NCBI RefSeq assembly: GCF_001187535.1
Contig: NZ_LFIO01000120.1
Span: forward strand, 1 to 57,545
Length of the DNA: 57,545 bases
Reading direction: 5' to 3'
From: Rhizobium ecuadorense
Lineage (GTDB): Bacteria; Pseudomonadota; Alphaproteobacteria; Rhizobiales; Rhizobiaceae
Position 1 is the stretch's first letter, and each line of letters begins with the position of its first letter. The translations under genes were made by a program, and so were the position numbers. The notes beneath the pieces are model-generated. The model searched no databases. It was not told the DNA's origin and worked only from the letters and a program-made list of their open reading frames with translations. Positions 8,097-16,596 of the stretch are shown in pieces.

Positions 8097-9115
8097 CAGT
8101 CGTGCAGCGCCGTGACGCGAACGGCGCTCAACCCATCCACGGAAATGATTTCGCCCCGTCCGATAATGCGGCCCTGGGCGATGATATCGACGGCGTCCGA
8201 CAATGGCCTGTCGAGGTTGAACACATAGCCCTCGCCGATCGTCTCGAGTGCGCGCAGCGGCAACTCCAGCCGTCCGGCATCGAAGACCAGCTTGATCGGG
8301 ATGCTATCGACAGGCGACGGACGCGGCTCGCCCTGCAATTCCTGATCGACGGTGTCATTCGTCATGAAATGCCTCATTGGTCCGGTTGGCGTCGACAGGA
8401 GCGGCTCGGTGAGGACCGCGCCTTTGTCCGAGCGCATGCAGGTTGCAAGGTAACGTTCACCCGTGATCGCGACCACGGTCTCCGCTGCCCCCCCATCGAT
8501 GACGATGCCGTCCCCCAATCGCAGGGATTTGATCTGACCGACCGACAGCACGGCATAACCGCGCCGGATGTTGACCGCCGTCGTCAGGGCATTGAGCGTG
8601 CGGCGCGGTAGGCGGCTTGCCCAGCCGACGAGGCCGGCAAGGAAGGTTTCATCGAAACGGCCGCTCAAGGGCAGGCTCATGCCGCTCCAGCCGATTTCGA
8701 AGCCGAAATTGCCGCTGAAATCCGGCTGCGGCTCTGCACCGATCTGCAGCAGCGACAGGCTGATGCCGATCTTGTTCTCGATTTCCTCGAAGGCCTCGAC
8801 GAACTGATGTTCGACCACCGCCGCCTGTTCGTGCGGTGACAGTTTTTCCCAGAGGAGCAGCGGTTCAAGCCTTTCGGCCAGCAACCACAATGCGCCGGCC
8901 GACGCAATCAGCATCTGCTCCCGTTCGCCGACGCGGCAGAGAATGCCGACTGGATCGGCAATCCGCGCGGCTGCGATATCGGGGGACAGCGGGCGAACGG
9001 AAAGCGTCTGCTCCCGGACCGGAATTTGCCAGGCGGCGCGCATCGTCGTGCCGGAACGGGAAAAGAAGCTCCCGGCCATCGATGAGCGGGGCCATGCGGG
9101 CGCGGCGATATTCAT
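8096..9115 (-). CDS. sctQ: SctQ cytoplasmic sorting-platform protein
   Basis: A 339-residue protein with low overall conservation but a clear C-terminal SpoA (SctQ/FliN) domain at about residues 270-335, including LVFDAGRLELPLRAL and GRIIGRGEIISVDG. SctQ builds the pods of the cytoplasmic sorting platform that selects substrates. Some families make a second short protein from an internal start; a Met (MTNDTV) lies just before the SpoA domain here, but no clear ribosome site was established. It overlaps sctN by 4 bases and abuts sctR. Confidence 0.88.
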   Translation of the reverse strand: MNIAAPAWPRSSMAGSFFSRSGTTMRAAWQIPVREQTLSVRPLSPDIAAARIADPVGILCRVGEREQMLIASAGALWLLAERLEPLLLWEKLSPHEQAAVVEHQFVEAFEEIENKIGISLSLLQIGAEPQPDFSGNFGFEIGWSGMSLPLSGRFDETFLAGLVGWASRLPRRTLNALTTAVNIRRGYAVLSVGQIKSLRLGDGIVIDGGAAETVVAITGERYLATCMRSDKGAVLTEPLLSTPTGPMRHFMTNDTVDQELQGEPRPSPVDSIPIKLVFDAGRLELPLRALETIGEGYVFNLDRPLSDAVDIIAQGRIIGRGEIISVDGLSAVRVTALHD

Positions 9116-10431
9116 CGGACAAGCTCCTCGAGCGCTTCGACGATCGCGCCGAACGGCTGCGGCTTGCCCTGGCCGTCAAACAGGAAGCGCTGGATGAGCC
9201 CGTGTTTGGCGACGGCCTCGTCGACGGCGGCGTCGCGCCCCTGGCGATATTCGCCGACGCGGATCAGCAGTTCCACCTCGTCATAGAGGGCAAGCAGGGC
9301 GCGCAGCCTGTCGGCTGCCTGGCGATGGCTCTCGCTCACCACTGCGCTCATCGTCCGGCTTCGGCTGGCCAGCACATCGATCGCCGGAAAATTGCCTGCC
9401 TTGGCAATCTTGTCGGAGAGCACGATATGGCCGTCCAGCAGCGATCTGGTTTCTTCGGCAATCGGATCGTCTTGCTCTTCGCCTTCGACGAGCACCGTAT
9501 AGAAAGCCGTCATCATGCCGTTTGCGCTGTTGCCGGCACGCTCGAAGATTTGCGGCAGGACGGCGAATACGGAAGGCGGAAAGCCGCGCCGCACCGGCGG
9601 TTCGCCGGCGGCAAGCCCCACTTCGCGCAAGGCGCGGGCCATGCGGGTGACGCTGTCGATGACGAGCAGCACGTGTTTTCCCTGCTCGCGAAAATATTCG
9701 GCGATCGCCGTTGCCGTCATCACCGCCTTGAACCGCTCCAGCGCCGGGCGGTCGGATGTGGCGACAACCAGCGTCACATTCGAGGGGACGCCTTCCGGCA
9801 TGTTGCCGGCAACGAATTCGCCGACCTCGCGTCCGCGTTCGCCCACCAGGGCGCAGACGATCACATCGGCCTTGTTGTTGGCGACGATCTGGGACACCAG
9901 CGTCGACTTGCCGGCGCCAGGCGCGCCGAAAATACCGATGCGCTGGCCCTGCCCGCAGGTCAGCAATCCGTCCAGGGCGGCAATTCCCGAGGTGAACGGC
10001 TGGCGGATGGGACGGCGCGACAAGGGGTTGACCGGCTGGCCGTAGAGCGGCTGCAGGAAACGCGCGTCCTCGCCGGCCGGATTGGCGGAGGGACGCAGGA
10101 CGTTGCCGTGCGCATCGACGATCGCGCCGAGCAGGAAGTTGCCGACAGAGATCGCCGGCTCCCGGCCGGTCGGGACGATTTCCGTGCGCTGGGAGATGCC
10201 GCGGGTTTCGCCGTGAAGCGAGAGAAGTGCCGTCTCGCCGTCGATACCGACGACATCGGCGAGGCCGATGCGGCCCCTGCCCGGCTCATGCAGTTCGCAG
10301 AGCTCGCCGATCCGAACCGAGGGGATGAGCGCCCGCACCAGCAGGCCCGAAACACTCGTCACGCGGCCGCTCTGCCGTCGCACGTCCGTCTGTTCGAGCG
10401 TCCGCTCCATGCGAAGCAATGCGTCAGCCAT
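9112..10431 (-). CDS. sctN: SctN type III secretion ATPase
   Basis: A 439-residue ATPase of the SctN/FliI family, close to the F1-beta subunit. The Walker A motif GAPGAGKST is at residues 169-177, GERGREVGEF follows at about 188, and a Walker B strand HVLLVIDSVTRMARA lies near 250. SctN unfolds substrates and frees chaperones at the base of the injectisome. The start overlaps the sctL end by 8 bases and the stop overlaps the sctQ start by 4 bases. Confidence 0.96.
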   Translation of the reverse strand: MADALLRMERTLEQTDVRRQSGRVTSVSGLLVRALIPSVRIGELCELHEPGRGRIGLADVVGIDGETALLSLHGETRGISQRTEIVPTGREPAISVGNFLLGAIVDAHGNVLRPSANPAGEDARFLQPLYGQPVNPLSRRPIRQPFTSGIAALDGLLTCGQGQRIGIFGAPGAGKSTLVSQIVANNKADVIVCALVGERGREVGEFVAGNMPEGVPSNVTLVVATSDRPALERFKAVMTATAIAEYFREQGKHVLLVIDSVTRMARALREVGLAAGEPPVRRGFPPSVFAVLPQIFERAGNSANGMMTAFYTVLVEGEEQDDPIAEETRSLLDGHIVLSDKIAKAGNFPAIDVLASRSRTMSAVVSESHRQAADRLRALLALYDEVELLIRVGEYRQGRDAAVDEAVAKHGLIQRFLFDGQGKPQPFGAIVEALEELVR

Positions 10432-10987
10432 GGACGAGGGCCTCGATTACGGTGGCGAGCTGGTCTTTCAAGCCGATCTGGCTTCGTCCCGCCGATGTCT
10501 CCAGGACGATCTCGCCGGCAGACATCAGCGGATCCGTTTCGATAGTGATGCGATGATCGATATCCGCAATTGCCTGGGCGATCATGGCGGCATCCTCGGG
10601 GGCGACATGGAGGGCGATCTCCTGGGCCTCTGCGGTCTGGGATATGGCGTGGCGGACCAATCGCCTGGTGCGTTCGTCGGCCTCCATCGATCCGAGGATC
10701 AATCCGACCGATTTCAGAACCACCGCCTCGACCCAGCTGTCGAGATTGGCAATCTCCTGTTCGGCTTTTCCGAGCGAGGCGGCAAGCCGTGCGGCGGCAT
10801 CACGAACGCCCTGTTCGAACCCGTCGCGATAGCCGTTTTGGGCGGCCTGCTCGCTGGCGGCTGCAAGTGTGGCCTGGGATTGGGCGGCGTCCTGGCGGGC
10901 AGCCGCCAGAATTTGCGCCGCCTCCCTGATCTGGCCGAAGTTTTCCGCCGGAATGATGCGGTCGTGGCGTGCAAATCCCGAGCTCAT
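10424..10987 (-). CDS. sctL: SctL stator protein of the ATPase complex
   Basis: Taken from ATG 10987 (MSSGFARHDR), which overlaps the sctK stop as ATGA, it has 187 residues; a longer frame upstream only reads through sctK. An Ala/Gln-rich helix covers residues 20-70, followed by a FliH/SctL-type C-terminal domain (DSWVEAVVLKSVGLILGSM; PLMSAGEIVLETSAGRSQIGLKDQL shortened here). SctL dimers bind SctN and hook it to SctQ. Short by comparison with some homologues, but complete in its domain. Confidence 0.82.
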   Translation of the reverse strand: MSSGFARHDRIIPAENFGQIREAAQILAAARQDAAQSQATLAAASEQAAQNGYRDGFEQGVRDAAARLAASLGKAEQEIANLDSWVEAVVLKSVGLILGSMEADERTRRLVRHAISQTAEAQEIALHVAPEDAAMIAQAIADIDHRITIETDPLMSAGEIVLETSAGRSQIGLKDQLATVIEALVHG

Positions 10988-11613
10988 CGTCCGGCGCCTT
11001 CCTGTGTGGAGGCGACCTCGTCGACGGCGGCCGTCGCCAGAACGAGCGCCGGGCTCTTCAACAGGGAAGCCGAGCCGTTTTCGGCCATGTCGCGCCAGCC
11101 CGCCCACCGCCATGCCGCAGAGATCCGATATTCGTCTGCCAGAAGCGCCAGCATCGACCAGCCATCGGCCTCGACGACATGCCTTGCCTGCTCGCTCAAC
11201 AGATCAAGCGGCGGCGTTGCCGTGGAAAGATTGATGTGGCCGAGGGCGAATGCGACCGCTTCCTCGCCGTAGGCGGCCCTGAGCCTCGCAAGGGTCGGGC
11301 GATCGACCGCGGGGCAGAAGGCTGCGAGATGATAGGCGAAGCCCGCCCGGAACGCGGCCTTTGCGAGTCCGTCCGCGTCCATGGAAATCAGGCGGCGGGC
11401 GCCGTCGGCAAATGTGGCGGGGTCGCCATGGGCTTCTGCGATCTCCGTGAAAAGCCGCCGGTGCAGCCGCCGCGACAGGGTAGACCCATCGGCAAGGAGC
11501 GGCGCGGTCCCATCCCATCGGGCGGCCGTCAGCATATCCGCGGAAAGCAGCGCTGCCCTGCGGATCCTCGCCGCATCCGAGATCGCCTCGCCGTCCGAAC
11601 GCGGCGTGCGCAT
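10984..11613 (-). CDS. sctK: SctK-like sorting-platform adaptor
   Basis: A 209-residue soluble protein read from ATG 11613, two bases after the sctJ stop; earlier in-frame Met codons lie inside sctJ. The helical segments around RRLHRRLFTEIAEAHGDP and HINLSTATPPLDLLSEQA fit the divergent SctK (NolU/HrpD-type) family, which links the SctQ pods to the SctD ring. Sequence identity is too low to be sure by eye, but SctK is expected exactly here, between SctJ and SctL. Confidence 0.6.
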   Translation of the reverse strand: MRTPRSDGEAISDAARIRRAALLSADMLTAARWDGTAPLLADGSTLSRRLHRRLFTEIAEAHGDPATFADGARRLISMDADGLAKAAFRAGFAYHLAAFCPAVDRPTLARLRAAYGEEAVAFALGHINLSTATPPLDLLSEQARHVVEADGWSMLALLADEYRISAAWRWAGWRDMAENGSASLLKSPALVLATAAVDEVASTQEGAGR

Positions 11614-11615
11614 GC

Positions 11616-12446
11616 TCAGCGCTCCTTCCGCTGCGGCAACAGCAGCAGCAGGCATGCCCCGATGGCGAGGATAATTGCGCCGATCACGGCCAGATTGGGG
11701 GCCTTGAAAGCCGAGAGAGCGCTTTGCACCATCGAGAATGGCGCTGCGGCGGGTGCCGGCGTCACGGTTGCCGCCGGGGCCGATGCTGCCGTTGCCGGCG
11801 GGGCCGCCGGCGCGCCGACCTCCGACCAGGGGCTGACCACCACCGAGACATCTTCGTAAGAGAGATCACGGATGCTGTTGACCAGAACGGACCGGCTTTT
11901 CATGTCGATCTCGTTGAGATTGGCGCCGGGGCGATATTGCAACACGGCCGCCGCCCTCGCCTTTTCCTTGATGAGCCCGCGGCCGTTTTCCTCCGGCAGC
12001 ACCACATGGACGCGCGCCGTCGCCACGCCGTCAAGCCCCGAAAGCGTTTCGGCAAGCTGCTGCTCGATGGCGTAGCTCATCCGGGCTTTTTGTTCGTAAG
12101 GCGTCACAAGGAAGCCGTTGCCGGGAAAGAGTTCGGCGACATTTCCGAACGACTGACGCGGCAGACCGGCGTCCGCCAGCAACTCGATCGCCCGGGCATG
12201 ATCGGCTGATTCAGCGGCGATCGCATAGGTCCCGCCCTTTTCGCTCTTCATGGTGACGGAGATGCCGGCGCGTTCGAGCAGGACCTGAGCATCCAACGCA
12301 TCGCGCTGATCGAGTCCCGTCAGCACGTCCTGGCTGCAGGCGGCGAGGAACAGGCAGAGGGCGAGCATGGCGGCCTTCGGAAGGACTTTGCGCGCGGGCG
12401 AAGTGATCGGTGATCTCGCAAGGGCCGATGTGATCATGATATTCAC
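11616..12446 (-). CDS. sctJ: SctJ inner-ring lipoprotein
   Basis: A 276-residue SctJ (YscJ/HrcJ) protein. A lipobox LAAC puts the lipidated Cys at residue 37. The body has the two ring-building motifs (QVLLERAGISVTM and ARVHVVLPEENGR), and a membrane anchor NLAVIGAIILAIGACLLLLL closes the C-terminus, ending with the basic QRKER. It forms the inner of the inner-membrane rings. The start overlaps the sctI-like stop by 4 bases. The leader before the lipobox is long (36 residues), so a start at a later Met (MLALCLF, residue 27) is possible. Confidence 0.92.
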   Translation of the reverse strand: MNIMITSALARSPITSPARKVLPKAAMLALCLFLAACSQDVLTGLDQRDALDAQVLLERAGISVTMKSEKGGTYAIAAESADHARAIELLADAGLPRQSFGNVAELFPGNGFLVTPYEQKARMSYAIEQQLAETLSGLDGVATARVHVVLPEENGRGLIKEKARAAAVLQYRPGANLNEIDMKSRSVLVNSIRDLSYEDVSVVVSPWSEVGAPAAPPATAASAPAATVTPAPAAAPFSMVQSALSAFKAPNLAVIGAIILAIGACLLLLLPQRKER

Positions 12447-12919
12447 TGGCCCTGCGTCAGCCGTTTGGACGACGACATCACCGACTGGGTGAGTGACGAC
12501 AGCAGCGTCGTGCCGGTCGCGAATTGCTGTGATTTCTCCAGCCGGTCGATCGATGTCGTGATGTCTTCGATCTTCGGGCCGCTGTGATCCTTGTCCGCGG
12601 CAAATCGCACCAGCGGCGTCTCCGGCTGGCCGTTCCCGGCCACCGGCATGAAGAATGCCGACAGCCGGTCGAGAATGCTGGAGGGCCTGGTATTGCCTTC
12701 CGGTGAATAGGAGGGCGGGACGGCGTCGGACTCAGGCGCGATCTTGCGGCCCTGGATGTTGGGAATGGAGGTGAGTTCGGTTGGCCGAAGGCCGGCGAAA
12801 TCCGCCGGCTGCAGCCCGATCCGTTCCGCCACGATCTCCGAGGTCTTCAGCACATTGCCTGTCGATACGCCATCAACGGGCGGCGTAAAGGCGCGGCCGG
12901 TAAGTTCTTCTCCGCTCAT
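12443..12919 (-). CDS. SctI/NolB-like inner-rod protein
   Basis: A 158-residue polar protein without signal peptide. Its N-terminal two thirds look disordered; the last 40 residues form an amphipathic helix (DRLEKSQQFATGTTLLSSL, then SKRLTQGQ), like the SctI inner-rod proteins and rhizobial NolB, which sit directly upstream of sctJ/rhcJ. The gene has that place here, with a 4-base overlap into sctJ. The rod joins the export pore to the needle inside the periplasm. The family call is by position and C-terminal helix pattern. Confidence 0.6.
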   Translation of the reverse strand: MSGEELTGRAFTPPVDGVSTGNVLKTSEIVAERIGLQPADFAGLRPTELTSIPNIQGRKIAPESDAVPPSYSPEGNTRPSSILDRLSAFFMPVAGNGQPETPLVRFAADKDHSGPKIEDITTSIDRLEKSQQFATGTTLLSSLTQSVMSSSKRLTQGQ

Positions 12920-12969
12920 TGCAATTCCTCAACTCGGTACACGTCAACTGCAAACGATGAACGGGAACG

Positions 12970-13227
12970 CTACTCGTCGCTGCCTTCGTCGATCGCCTCC
13001 TTGGCGAAATTGAAAAGCGAATTGTTCAGCATCAGGGTGTTGGAAATCATGCCTGGCAGAAACGCGTCCACGGCAGCGGAGAGTATCTCGCTCTCGCTGT
13101 TCGGATCGACCTTTTTCGTCGTGCTGCCGGTGGTGTCCTTGGAACCTGTCTTATCAGTCGTCAGCCCCACCGAGACAGGGTTTGCAGGCGCCAGGTTCAG
13201 GTCGGAATTCACTGCATCTACGGCCAT
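12970..13227 (-). CDS. 85-residue small protein heading the sctI-sctU operon
   Basis: No firm family was recognised. The product is acidic, rich in Ser/Thr/Asn/Asp, with no Cys or Trp. Residues 1-45 look disordered, and residues 46-80 form an amphipathic helix (SEILSAAVDAFLPGMISNTL, then FNFAKEAIDE). Size, composition and first place in the minus-strand operon are those of a secreted T3SS component: a pilus, needle or small translocator-type protein, or a chaperone. It competes with the 52-residue gene at 1316 for the needle role. It is 50 bases ahead of the sctI-like gene. Confidence 0.6.
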   Translation of the reverse strand: MAVDAVNSDLNLAPANPVSVGLTTDKTGSKDTTGSTTKKVDPNSESEILSAAVDAFLPGMISNTLMLNNSLFNFAKEAIDEGSDE

Positions 13228-13456
13228 ATGAGCACTTCCATCAAGGAGTTATCAAAATGAATGCATGATTTGATATGGATAAAAAAACGGCCGGTCAATT
13301 GTTTAAACTTAACCGATGGTTAATTTTCGGAAATTACAATCGGCTTTGACAACTTTCTCGACCTTTATATTAAAATTGAACGTTTTTATCCATAAAGCGC
13401 AGCAGATATCCAGATTGCGCATGAAATTCATACTTAAATTTATTGCTATCAAATGT
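13228..13456 (-). promoter_or_regulatory. AT-rich promoter region of the sctI-sctU operon
   Basis: About 230 AT-rich bases (runs such as aaatttattgctatcaaat and atattaaaattgaacg) lie between the hairpin that ends the large HrpK-like gene and the first gene of the minus-strand operon. The operon promoter should be here. No known box (tts, hrp, nod, sigma-54) was recognised. Confidence 0.4.
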
Positions 13457-13495
13457 TCACAGGCCCGACCGCCTCTACGCCAACCGGGCCTGTGA
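13457..13495 (-). terminator. 11-bp perfect hairpin after the 947-residue HrpK-like gene
   Basis: tcacaggcccg (13457-13467) and cgggcctgtga (13485-13495) are perfect inverted arms with a 17-base loop, 37 bases beyond the stop of the large gene. It probably isolates that gene from the sctI-sctU operon promoter. There is no T-run. Confidence 0.55.
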
Positions 13496-13531
13496 GTACC
13501 CAGATATTTGGTGTTGCGAAAGCGTCCCGGA

Positions 13532-16375
13532 TCAGCCCACCGCCGTACCGCGGCGCTTCTCGATATCGGCGATGATCGCGTCCCAGTTCTCAGGGGTCAG
13601 CTCGCGCTGTTCCGGGTCGCGGGGCGCGGGGGCGACGCCGCCCTTGGCGCCGACGCGCTGACCTGTTTTGGCGTAGATGCCGACCGTGTCGTTGACAGTG
13701 CGCTTAAGCATGTCGTTCATCATGTCGGTCTGCTTGTGGAAGGCTTTTTCCTGCTTGATGCTCTGGTAGATGGCAAAGCCCGCCCAGGCCGCCCAGGACA
13801 CCGCGCCGGCGATCGCGAAGGCGAGCGAGAAGCCGCCGGAGACGAGCGCTACCGTTGCGCCCGTGCGCCCGAGGAAGGTGGAATTCACCAGCATATTGGC
13901 AACGCCTGCGATGCCCTCGATCGCGCCGACCGTGTCCGCCGCGGTTCCGATACCCATGAAGATGAGATCGACCGGATCGCCCTTGCCACTGGTGAGCCCC
14001 TGCAGGAACTGGTAATATTCCACCGGCAGCCAAGCGATGCCGGCAACGGCGCCAACCGTCGTCCCGGTATTCTTGAAAAAGGCGGAGAGCACGCTGCGCT
14101 GCGCCCGCGCCAGCTCGTCGGAAACGCCGACGAGTGAACTGATCCCATCCAGCAGCGAAAAATTCGAGGCTTTGATCGCCGAGCCGAGCGCACTGCCCAT
14201 GTGCGCGAGAGCGCCAAGGGCGTGCAGAACCACGATGCCGATGCTGTCCCAGGTCGGGCTCGTCATGTTGAGGCCGGCATAGATGGAGCGGGATGCGGTA
14301 AGCACCGACATCACGCCGGAAGAGAGCGCCGCCTTGTATTTGACAGGATCGACCCCTGCCGGCGCCGCCGTCGCGGTCTTGTCGATCAGCTTGGCAAGGT
14401 CGGCCTTGATCGTTTCGACGCTGCCGCCCGGTCGCATCGTCGCCCAAAGCGCGGTGAAGATCGTCGTGAAATTGGTCTTGTATTGCGCCATGGCATCGGC
14501 ATTGCCCTTGAACAGGGTTTCCGCCAGCGCGTCGAGGCTCGGGGCGATGATCTTCTTGATCGCCTCTTCGGCGGTCTTGCCGTCGACGATGATTGGATCG
14601 ATCACATCCGTGCCGGGCATCAGCGTCTTCATCAGGCCTGACATGGAAAGTCCCATGTCCTTGAGGCTCGATGTCAGATATTCGCTGTCGATATAGGGCA
14701 GATCGAGACTTTGGATGGTCTTGCTCCAGCCATTGTCCGTGGTGGCGAACATGCGCTCGGCGATCCAGGCGTCGCCGCCGCTGCCGGCGAAGAAGCGCCC
14801 GCCGTCTGAGCCGTTGGCGGCAATGCCCTTGCCGGCCAGCCCGGTGCCGATCATGATCGCCGCCATGACGTCGTTGAACGAATAGCTGGCGAGATTGCTG
14901 GAGGGCAGCGGCGAGACGCTCTTGTCCCACTCGGCATTGGCCGGCAACTTCGAGACCAGGCTGGCGCCCATGACGAGCCCTTCCAGCGCGGTCTGCACCG
15001 CATGGCGGTAGCCCAAGACCTCCTTGCCGCCGGGTGCGCTCAGGCGCGACGTCAGGCGCTCCAGATTGCCGGCGAGATCGCCGATGCCGATTTCTCCGGC
15101 GCCTACCTTGTCGAGCAGCGGACCGAGAAGCGCCTTGACGTCGGCCTTGAACTGATCGCGCACCTCGGGGCTGTCTGACCCGTAAAACTGGTTGGCCATC
15201 GCCTGGATGGTCGGGTTGAACAGGTGGGTGATATTGTTGGGAACGGTGCTGCCGAATTCGGAAGCGGCAACCTTTTTCAAACCGTCGAGGTCGATCTTGA
15301 GATCGGGGAACAGGCTCCCGCCGAGCCCGAGCGACTGGTCGAAATCCACAACCGGCAGGATGGAGCCGAGCCCCTTCAGTTCCCGCTCGGTCTTGTTGCC
15401 GGCCAGTCCCATGCGGATCAGGCCATCGAGCGCCGTCGTCGGATCGGAGATCGTCGGCAGCACGTTCTTGTCGAAGAATTCGGCATAGGTCTTGTCGGCA
15501 ATCGCCGAGCGCTGCTTTACGAAATCGTCGGGAAGCACCATGGAATAGAAGCCGAGGGCGGCATTATATTCCTTGAGAATGGTGGTGACGTCCTTGCCGG
15601 ATTTGAGACCGTCATTCAGCAGGCCGCCATTGACGATGTCGCGCTCAAAGGCATCCTCGACCTTCGTACGCAGGTCCTTCATCTTCTCGTCACGCGTTAT
15701 CGTGTCGTTGATGATCTCGGAAGCGTCCTTGTTCGTATCGGGCGGCGCCACGCGATAACCGGAGAAGATCAGCTTGAAGGCCTTCAGCGCCTTCTCCGTC
15801 ATCAGCGAGTTGACGTCGGGGTCCGAGCCCAGGATGGCGATCGACTTGTCGAGATCCTTCAGGATCTCCTGGTCGTTGTAGATGCCGCGCTGGTTGTCGC
15901 CGAGGCTGTCCTTGTATTGGCCGAAGGTCGCCTTGGTCTGAAGCAGATCGAGATACATGATCAGTTTCTGCTCGGCAGTGTAATTGTGAGGGTTTTTGAC
16001 GACGTCGATGCTCTCGAAGGATTTGTCCTTGTCCTTCAGCCCTTCCATGAAGCCCTGATTGATCTCGCTCATGAAATCGGAATTGAACAGGAGATCGATG
16101 ACCGGCTGGATCGGCGCGGTAGGGCGGGACGTGCCATTCGACGTGGCGGCCAGCGAAACGAACTTCGGACTGCTCGTCTGCGCCGATATAGAGGAGAAAA
16201 TCGTCAGGGCTGCCGTCGTGGTCCCGTCAGAGGCAAAAGGCGATGCCTTCTTGACCGTGGTGCTCGTGGTTTTGCCCTGGCTCGTGGAATTTTCGGACTT
16301 TGGATCGGAATTGGCGTTTAGCCGGAGAAATGAAACCGTATCGATATCCGAAGATGCTGGTGCGATCGATGACAT
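13532..16375 (-). CDS. Large HrpK-like type III translocator/effector
   Basis: A 947-residue protein without a Sec signal. Its Ser/Thr-rich N-terminus (residues 1-85) resembles a type III export signal. The middle is helical, and residues 700-880 hold several hydrophobic segments (VGAVAGIAWLPVEYYQFL, GAIEGIAGVANMLV, FSLAFAIAGAVSWAAWAGFA). That layout, and its place at the edge of a T3SS locus, fits HrpK-type proteins, proposed to help translocate effectors across plant membranes. Residues about 360-575 are nearly identical to part of the gene at 18114. Weak similarity over the N- and C-terminal parts is seen with the 506-residue product at 16597. The HrpK label is inferred from size, layout and context. 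Confidence 0.65.
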   Translation of the reverse strand: MSSIAPASSDIDTVSFLRLNANSDPKSENSTSQGKTTSTTVKKASPFASDGTTTAALTIFSSISAQTSSPKFVSLAATSNGTSRPTAPIQPVIDLLFNSDFMSEINQGFMEGLKDKDKSFESIDVVKNPHNYTAEQKLIMYLDLLQTKATFGQYKDSLGDNQRGIYNDQEILKDLDKSIAILGSDPDVNSLMTEKALKAFKLIFSGYRVAPPDTNKDASEIINDTITRDEKMKDLRTKVEDAFERDIVNGGLLNDGLKSGKDVTTILKEYNAALGFYSMVLPDDFVKQRSAIADKTYAEFFDKNVLPTISDPTTALDGLIRMGLAGNKTERELKGLGSILPVVDFDQSLGLGGSLFPDLKIDLDGLKKVAASEFGSTVPNNITHLFNPTIQAMANQFYGSDSPEVRDQFKADVKALLGPLLDKVGAGEIGIGDLAGNLERLTSRLSAPGGKEVLGYRHAVQTALEGLVMGASLVSKLPANAEWDKSVSPLPSSNLASYSFNDVMAAIMIGTGLAGKGIAANGSDGGRFFAGSGGDAWIAERMFATTDNGWSKTIQSLDLPYIDSEYLTSSLKDMGLSMSGLMKTLMPGTDVIDPIIVDGKTAEEAIKKIIAPSLDALAETLFKGNADAMAQYKTNFTTIFTALWATMRPGGSVETIKADLAKLIDKTATAAPAGVDPVKYKAALSSGVMSVLTASRSIYAGLNMTSPTWDSIGIVVLHALGALAHMGSALGSAIKASNFSLLDGISSLVGVSDELARAQRSVLSAFFKNTGTTVGAVAGIAWLPVEYYQFLQGLTSGKGDPVDLIFMGIGTAADTVGAIEGIAGVANMLVNSTFLGRTGATVALVSGGFSLAFAIAGAVSWAAWAGFAIYQSIKQEKAFHKQTDMMNDMLKRTVNDTVGIYAKTGQRVGAKGGVAPAPRDPEQRELTPENWDAIIADIEKRRGTAVG
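14661..15305. repeat. Long direct repeat, copy 1 (inside the 947-residue gene)
   Basis: This stretch matches 18301-18945 at a constant offset of 3640 bases, with under 2 percent mismatches. Bases 14682-15176 (495 bases) show no difference by eye. Differences cluster at both ends (for example tgac against tccc near 15177, and single changes near 15187, 15242, 15275 and 15287), as expected at the edges of a converted tract. Both copies are in the same reading frame and orientation. Confidence 0.9.
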
Positions 16376-16596
16376 GCGTTCCCTTTGATTTTCTTTTTCC
16401 GCTTTTCGCGGATGACGTCGTTTACCTTACGTTAGGCATAAGATCGACCTTTGCGTGATAATTCAAGCCCGATCGCGACATCGCGGTTGCATAAAATGCA
16501 GCGGCCTCGCGCCTGGAGATCAAAAATCACATTTTTACCGAGGGGTCGCAGGGTATTTCCCAGGCTGTGGCGGTCATCGTTGCCGCCCCTCTGCCT

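Noticed and set aside
8836..10545. A 569-codon plus-strand frame opposite sctN and sctQ
   Set aside because: sctN and sctQ on the other strand are unmistakable and the frame has no domain.
13704..14930. A 408-codon frame overlapping the large HrpK-like gene on the same strand
   Set aside because: It is an out-of-frame reading rich in Arg/His/Gln and repeats in the second copy of the long repeat, as expected for a shadow.
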